The notes under the pieces were generated by a model. The model searched no databases, was not told where the DNA came from, and worked only from the letters and a program-made list of their open reading frames with translations. The position numbers were made by a program, and so were the translations under genes. DNA of 8,796 nt from Nitrososphaeraceae archaeon (GTDB lineage: Archaea > Thermoproteota > Nitrososphaeria > Nitrososphaerales > Nitrososphaeraceae): positions 1-8,796 of the forward strand of contig JANWJI010000116.1 of NCBI GenBank assembly GCA_025449515.1, given 5' to 3'. This document shows, piece by piece, positions 5,314-8,796 of the stretch (the stretch's first letter is position 1; every line of letters starts with the position of its first letter).

Positions 5314-5520
5314 ATGGAAAAGCAAATAGAGGATGTAGCGATGACATCTTTGCTTATGTCGCAATCGCAACCATCGCCCATATTTACCAAAGACGAATTG
5401 AAAACAATTAATGACGCTTTAATCTTCACCCTCCATTGTCTAGATCGTGAAAAAGTTCATCTATATAGCAATATGAAACTCGTCTTGGCGAAGGTTGAAA
5501 GCCTGTTGAAGCAGGTCTGA
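5314..5520 (+). CDS. Small helical protein, unknown function
   Basis: A 68-residue protein. Residues 1-22 are a flexible Met/Ser/Gln-rich lead; residues 24-68 form two likely amphipathic helices, 'FTKDELKTINDALIFTLHCLDR' broken around 45-50 and 'YSNMKLVLAKVESLLKQ'. It has one Cys (42) and two His (41, 49), no membrane span. The segment is well-behaved and I recall small proteins of this type in Thaumarchaeota, with no assigned role; a small adaptor or oligomeric helical hairpin is the most one can suggest. ATG codons at residues 10 and 15 are alternative starts. A small inverted repeat CAGGT-N6-ACCTG (5512-5527) spans the stop codon and might pair in the mRNA. Confidence 0.7.
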   Translation: MEKQIEDVAMTSLLMSQSQPSPIFTKDELKTINDALIFTLHCLDREKVHLYSNMKLVLAKVESLLKQV

Positions 5521-5712
5521 AAACCTGACCAATTGCTTATCAAGAGGAGGTACGGTAAATATCATCAGCCATGAAAATAATAACTATCTCACTAAGATCG
5601 AGATTTCGACTAAACTTCAAAAACTTGTGAACATCCTAAATTCAAATCCAATAACGATTCAAACACATAGCAATTGGAATTTTGAACCCTTCATAACTTC
5701 TCATTTTGTACA

Positions 5713-5743
5713 TATTATCATAATAAGTAGTATTATGATAATA
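5713..5743 (+). repeat. Perfect 13-bp hairpin
   Basis: TATTATCATAATA (5713-5725), loop AGTAG, TATTATGATAATA (5731-5743), an exact inverted repeat. It is AT-only apart from one G-C pair, so weaker in RNA than the 3979 hairpin. It lies about 190 bases after one gene and 150 before the next, so it could be a late terminator, a protein-binding site or a small-RNA element. Confidence 0.55.
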
Positions 5744-5837
5744 AAATTAAACTAATAACTACAATCAATTCTCGAATAATCGTTAAAGAATGATTTACAT
5801 TTATCCATGTACAAGGAATAACATAAAGAAATATTCC

Positions 5838-5845
5838 TTTTAAAG
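5838..5845 (+). promoter_or_regulatory. Candidate TATA box for the 5892-6516 gene pair
   Basis: TTTTAAAG preceded by CC, centred 50 bases before the ATG at 5892. Transcription would start near 5868, with a leader of about 24 bases. Confidence 0.35.
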
Positions 5846-5891
5846 AACTAACAATAATTATCAACACATCATAGTGCCTAACGGCCTTCAC

Positions 5892-6014
5892 ATGGAGATA
5901 ACCATTAAAAGGGAAATGTACAGATTGATTTTAATGCATAGTTTAGAGCATTTAACGGGCTACAAACATCTGCTAATAACTAGAGAGTATATTACAAAGT
6001 ATAAGAGTTGCTGA
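5892..6014 (+). CDS. Small 40-residue protein coupled to a membrane protein gene
   Basis: An ATG-to-TGA frame of 40 residues beginning MEITIKREMYRLILMHSLEH and ending in a basic, Tyr-rich helix (TREYITKYKSC). It is helical, basic, with two His (16, 20), a third His at 26 and one terminal Cys; no membrane span. The stop ends one base before the TTG start of the next gene, so the two are surely in one transcript if both are real, and the weak TTG would be served by translational coupling. No Shine-Dalgarno before its own ATG. I do not recognise the family with certainty. Coding is supported by composition and arrangement rather than by homology. Confidence 0.55.
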   Translation: MEITIKREMYRLILMHSLEHLTGYKHLLITREYITKYKSC

Positions 6015-6015
6015 A

Positions 6016-6516
6016 TTGTTGTGTCTTTTTATCATTGGTTTGGTGGCAGGAATTTTATCAACGGCTACCATGACTATAACTGAGATACCATCATGGAAAA
6101 GGTGGGGTATTTACGGTGTTTTTGAATGGCATGAAAACTATATCATAACAAAACGTTTGCGACTATTTCTTCATTTCTCAAACACATCAGATGTAGGGGT
6201 TGAAAGTCATTTTAAGGGGATCTTTTTCTTTCATTTTTTAAACGGAGCTCTTGCCGGAATAGCATTCCCGTACATTACTTCATTTATAACATCATCATCT
6301 TTTTCTCTTACTACTCTATCATATTGTTTATTTGGTATATTGTACGGGATTCTCTTATGGATTGTTACTCTTGTACCCATACATAAACCCATCACAGGAT
6401 TTTCGCCGTGGAATCATCCTCTTGGTCACCTTCCAGTGTTTGCAAGTTTGAGCGGACATTTGGTATATGGCCTGGTACTAGGCCTTGTGGTAATTGTGTT
6501 CATTAATATTTTATGA
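6016..6516 (+). CDS. Four-span membrane protein with conserved-looking histidines
   Basis: A 166-residue integral membrane protein with likely spans at about 2-22, 69-92, 101-122 and 139-164. Between the first two is a loop with 'EIPSWKRWGIYGVFEWHE' (23-40). Charged or polar residues near the membrane stand out: His73 in span 2, and 'WNHPLGH' (132-138) plus 'SGHLVYG' (146-152) before and in span 4. Similar archaeal and bacterial proteins of unknown function exist (recall; loosely like YagU/DUF1440-type proteins), and the histidines could bind metal or haem, which is speculation. The start is TTG at 6016 (or 6019); the frame upstream has no ATG or GTG before the stop at 5977. It follows the 40-residue gene by one base. 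Confidence 0.75.
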   Translation: MLCLFIIGLVAGILSTATMTITEIPSWKRWGIYGVFEWHENYIITKRLRLFLHFSNTSDVGVESHFKGIFFFHFLNGALAGIAFPYITSFITSSSFSLTTLSYCLFGILYGILLWIVTLVPIHKPITGFSPWNHPLGHLPVFASLSGHLVYGLVLGLVVIVFINIL

Positions 6517-6541
6517 AAGAACTATGTGGTAGCATCCTAGG

Positions 6542-6772
6542 ATTATTTTAGTAAAAATTACAAATAGGATCTCGATTAAGGCTCCAGAAACCATTAATTA
6601 TTATATTAGGAATGACAATTTAGACCAGCGACACAAGTGCTGGGACAAATTCGTAAATGTTGTCAAGACTATTTACAAAGTTGCTGCCAGAGCAGAAACA
6701 GGAAATATAGTAGGGTGGACTGGATTTCTATATTTCAAAAAGTGTTATAGAAGCTTACGGCTTACGAATTAG
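6542..6772 (+). pseudogene. Start-less 76-codon open frame, probable gene remnant
   Basis: The frame is open from the stop near 6531 to TAG at 6770-6772 but contains no ATG, GTG or TTG. The translation is convincing protein in character, for example 'IKAPETINYYIRNDNLDQRH', 'KCWDKFVNVVKTIYKVAARA' and 'ETGNIVGWTGFLYFKKCYRS', with a mix of aromatic, charged and small residues. It could be a decayed gene that lost its 5' end, or a gene starting at a rare ATT. A perfect palindrome ATCCTAGGAT (6534-6543) lies at its 5' border. Family not recognised. Confidence 0.35.
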
Positions 6773-6930
6773 AACTAATAATATAATATTTCGAATAGCG
6801 GAGAATTGAAAGATTCAATCTTTGGACTTTTATTGTGGATCACTATCAATGTACATTCCGATAGCAAGTGGTTCAGAGTCGGTAAAGTAGAGATAGTAGT
6901 GGCAAAAATAGAATGAACATGACCGGAAGA

Positions 6931-7036
6931 ATGGGGGGAATATTGGTTATGGATGAGTCTGAAAATCCTTCAGCGTTTAGTACAGCTTTAGAAGCAAATG
7001 GGATGTGATATTGATGTCTTCGATGCTCCTGTATAG
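6931..7036 (+). pseudogene. Broken N-terminus of a response-regulator receiver domain
   Basis: From ATG 6931 the frame reads MGGILVMDESENPSAFSTAL then EANGM and a stop at 7006-7008. Shifting by +1 at about 7001 continues with 'GCDIDVFDAPV' before a TAG at 7034. Together this follows the start of thaumarchaeal receiver domains, which commonly read like 'ILVVDDEPD...F...LE..GF.VDVFNDP' (recall). The acidic pair is damaged (Met-Asp-Glu-Ser in place of Val-Asp-Asp-Glu), there is a frameshift, and the remaining three quarters of the domain, including the phospho-acceptor Asp and the Lys, is missing. The in-frame ATG at 6913 is an alternative start. Short match, so the assignment is tentative. Confidence 0.4.
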
Positions 7037-7115
7037 ATCGATCTGTTTTTGGTCCATGGACATGTTACTATGATGGGTGTGATTGATAGCAAAATTATTT
7101 GTTATATTCACCCAA

Positions 7116-8597
7116 TTATGAAATACTCTTTCCAAGGGTATGTCGTAATACTGATTCTAACGATGGATAACGAAATTTATATCCCATTTTGAGAATACGC
7201 ATTGGCTCGATACGTGAGCTTGATAGGAACGTAGAATTTACTAATTCCTCTCCAAATACTGATTTTAATATAAATTTAGGAAGTGAAAATATTGTGGGCC
7301 TTGATAATACTTTTCCTAATAACTTAGTAAAATCAGCATTTGTGACGGGATTAGGTGATACTGCATTTATCGGACCACTAATAGATTCGTCCACAATTGC
7401 ATATACAACTAGGGTAAGTAAGTCGTCTAGTCCAATCCAACTCATATACTGGTTACCATTTCCAATTTTTCCTCCAAGACCAATTTTAAAAGAAGGAAGG
7501 ATTTTTGCAAGAATTCCGCCAGAAGCTGATAATACTGTGCCTATTCGCAAATTAACTACTCGAATTCCAGATTCTTTGGCTATTTGGCTAGCCTCTTCCC
7601 AATTTCTACAAACATCTGATAAAAAATCAATGGAGGGTAAAATAGAGGAAGAAAGAGGGGGAGGTGGAGAAGATACAGATGGAAACGGACTTTCTTCTGT
7701 TAATATCTCATTACCCCTGTCCCCATAAATTCCAGCTGCAGATGCAGAAACAAGTACTTTAGGCGGTCTATCAAGTGAAGATAGAAGATTACACAGAGAC
7801 TTGGTAGTATCTACTCTGCTATTAAAAATTCTTTTTTTCTTTTCATTCGTCCACCTTCCAATTATGTTTTCTCCAGCAAGATTAACTACAGCATCGATCT
7901 TTTGGTTACCATTTAAAGAGAATTTATTTACATAAGCTGATGAAGGATTCCATTGGATGGATTTCACACTTTTTGGACAGTGATTATTGTCATAAGGACT
8001 CGAAGGGATTCTTATTAGCCGTAATATCCTATGACCTCCAGTAGTGAGAAATGGTATTAATGAAGAACCAATAAATCCACTGGAGCCTGTAATTGCAACC
8101 GTCATCGGCTCATTATTTCCTCTTATTTTATTTACAATAGCATGAGTTCTAAGATCCTGACTGGTAAGACGATGTCTGTAGTCAAACATTTGGTTTAGTT
8201 TTTTATTAATTGAATGTGAAGCAATCATCCTACCTATTGCACCGCCAGGTAACGAGTATTCTATGCGATCTTCCAATATACACGAAGACGCTCCCACCGG
8301 TCTAAACAAATGAGTATGTGTCCATGATGAAAAAAACCCTGTAATCTGAGTATCTCTAAATTGCTTACCTTCTATATAATCAGAATGCTTTACTAGCCAT
8401 GTGCTATAGAAAGGACCACCACTATTCATCTTTATCTTGACAGTACCATTACTTTTGATGCTTCCTTTTCTTTCAATTACCTTAAACTGCTGCCAAGGAG
8501 GATTAATTCGCTCGAATGCACCTTCCCTTATATGCCATGAAAATGCTTCATCTGAAGAAATATCCTCGATTCGAGTCGTACGGACAAAGGATTTCAC
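7116..8597 (-). CDS. SRPBCC domain fused to TIGR01777 NAD(P)-dependent epimerase (YfcH/SDR39U1 family)
   Basis: A 493-residue two-domain protein. Residues about 1-150 are an SRPBCC/START-like ligand-binding domain ('FSWHIREGAFERINPPWQ' 19-36; 'SWTHTHLFRP' 91-100; 'LEDRIEYSLPGG' 108-119). Residues about 165-490 are an atypical short-chain dehydrogenase of family TIGR01777: nucleotide loop GSSGFIG (171-177), NLAGE (239-243), 'GRWTNEKKKRI' (247-257), 'SASAAGIYGDRG' (284-295), 'NLRIGTVLSASGG' (349-361), 'YMSWIGLDD' (384-392), and a C-terminal DUF1731 segment (about 436-485). The usual Tyr-x3-Lys SDR pair is not visible, as is normal here. A Pro/Ser-rich insertion (about 303-323) extends the usual short loop. 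Start is GTG at 8595-8597, the only start in frame before a stop at 8619-8621. Such fusions are known in bacteria and archaea; substrate unknown, cytoplasmic. Confidence 0.9.
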   Translation of the reverse strand: MKSFVRTTRIEDISSDEAFSWHIREGAFERINPPWQQFKVIERKGSIKSNGTVKIKMNSGGPFYSTWLVKHSDYIEGKQFRDTQITGFFSSWTHTHLFRPVGASSCILEDRIEYSLPGGAIGRMIASHSINKKLNQMFDYRHRLTSQDLRTHAIVNKIRGNNEPMTVAITGSSGFIGSSLIPFLTTGGHRILRLIRIPSSPYDNNHCPKSVKSIQWNPSSAYVNKFSLNGNQKIDAVVNLAGENIIGRWTNEKKKRIFNSRVDTTKSLCNLLSSLDRPPKVLVSASAAGIYGDRGNEILTEESPFPSVSSPPPPLSSSILPSIDFLSDVCRNWEEASQIAKESGIRVVNLRIGTVLSASGGILAKILPSFKIGLGGKIGNGNQYMSWIGLDDLLTLVVYAIVDESISGPINAVSPNPVTNADFTKLLGKVLSRPTIFSLPKFILKSVFGEELVNSTFLSSSRIEPMRILKMGYKFRYPSLESVLRHTLGKSIS

Positions 8598-8614
8598 TAT
8601 GTTTATTATTGGTT

Positions 8615-8796
8615 CTAATTATAAATAAAGAGAATAGATTCAACTTTCCCTTGATTGCCTTCCATAACTAAAGGTAATACCCAAACATTTGGAACAAGAA
8701 ATAAAGAATAATTTTGACTGGTACATTCGTGCTGCGTGCGTGAATACAGTCCAATAGAACTCTCTGGAAGTGTGACAAAAAGTGCTGCGTACTTTC
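8615..8796 (-). CDS. Possible C-terminus of an upstream gene, cut by the window edge
   Basis: A 59-codon frame open from the right edge of the window to TAG at 8615-8617, ending 17 bases before the GTG of the epimerase gene. The translation looks protein-like ('YAALFVTLPESSIGLYSRTQ', then 'LFLVPNVWVLPLVMEGNQ' and a hydrophobic end), but two other minus-strand frames are also open for 43-50 codons here, so chance is possible. If real it would be the last part of a gene in the same direction as the epimerase, perhaps in one operon. No family recognised. A 9-base direct repeat GTGCTGCGT occurs at 8729-8737 and 8782-8790. Confidence 0.3.
   Translation of the reverse strand, partial: KYAALFVTLPESSIGLYSRTQHECTSQNYSLFLVPNVWVLPLVMEGNQGKVESILFIYN
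8617..8630 (-). promoter_or_regulatory. Candidate TATA box for the epimerase gene, implying a leaderless mRNA
   Basis: The minus strand reads CTTTATTTATAATT about 25 bases before the GTG start. With normal archaeal spacing transcription would begin at or within a few bases of the GTG, so the message would be leaderless; there is no Shine-Dalgarno. It overlaps the end of a possible upstream reading frame, which is the main argument against it. Confidence 0.45.

Larger units (their letters stand above)
5521..5891. other. Intergenic region with one strong hairpin, no clear gene
   Basis: About 370 bases, very AT-rich. Contents: a Shine-Dalgarno-like GAGGAGGT at 5544-5551 without a start at useful distance, the 13-bp hairpin at 5713-5743, and a TATA-like TTTTAAAG at 5838-5845. 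Confidence 0.5.

Noticed and set aside
5544..5627. Strong Shine-Dalgarno-like GAGGAGGT before an ATG at 5571 (19 codons)
   Set aside because: The spacing is about 20 bases, too long, and the peptide is tiny with no support.
7189..7728. 179-codon plus-strand frame inside the epimerase gene
   Set aside because: Antisense shadow; the minus-strand frame has all TIGR01777 motifs across this region.
8437..8628. 63-codon plus-strand frame
   Set aside because: Antisense to the conserved N-terminal SRPBCC domain of the epimerase fusion.
1..8796. tRNA, rRNA, CRISPR array or transposon search by eye
   Set aside because: No T-arm/CCA-like tRNA patterns, no regularly spaced repeats, and no transposase-like frames or paired terminal repeats were seen.

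Overview
The window looks like chromosomal DNA of an ammonia-oxidising archaeon (Thaumarchaeota/Nitrososphaeria), most likely a low-GC Nitrososphaerales such as Candidatus Nitrosocosmicus. This rests on recall of protein families, with no search run: a small secreted protein with a C-x10-C core, a one-membrane-span protein with an SRKQ stop-transfer motif, a 46-residue C2H2 zinc finger protein, an 'FTKDELKTINDAL' helical protein, and a hemerythrin. It is supported by AT-rich TATA-like boxes, T-rich gene ends, few Shine-Dalgarno sequences, and TTG or GTG starts. Gene density is low and several intergenic stretches run 300-700 bases, as in an accessory or slowly decaying region.

Layout. Bases 1-204 encode a small membrane-anchored helical protein, followed by about 630 AT-rich bases. 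Bases 835-1110 encode a secreted His/Asn-rich protein with a T-rich terminator. Bases 1171-1856 hold no convincing gene. At 1857-2162 (minus) lies an antibiotic-biosynthesis-monooxygenase (ABM) fold protein of about 50% GC, with the only good Shine-Dalgarno in the window; it looks acquired. Next on the minus strand are an unrecognised 139-residue protein (2577-2996), with an odd open frame beyond its stop, and a hemerythrin-like protein (3065-3637), separated by a 14-base perfect palindrome. Divergent to hemerythrin is a C2H2 zinc finger gene (3724-3864), followed by two hairpins, one with a perfect 15-bp stem.

The plus strand then carries a membrane-anchored protein (4188-4778), a 68-residue helical protein (5314-5520), and a tightly linked pair: a 40-residue protein (5892-6014) and a four-span membrane protein (6016-6516) one base apart. 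Perfect hairpins sit in the gaps at 5113-5136 and 5713-5743. Bases 6542-7036 hold two apparent gene remnants, one resembling the start of a response-regulator receiver. The right end is a 493-residue SRPBCC + TIGR01777 epimerase fusion on the minus strand (7116-8597), possibly preceded by the tail of another gene running off the window edge.

No complete pathway is visible. The nearest thing to a functional unit is the divergent hemerythrin / zinc finger pair with its palindrome and hairpins, which could be a small oxygen-, NO- or redox-linked regulatory unit; that is inference. I see no rRNA, tRNA, CRISPR array, transposase or phage gene.
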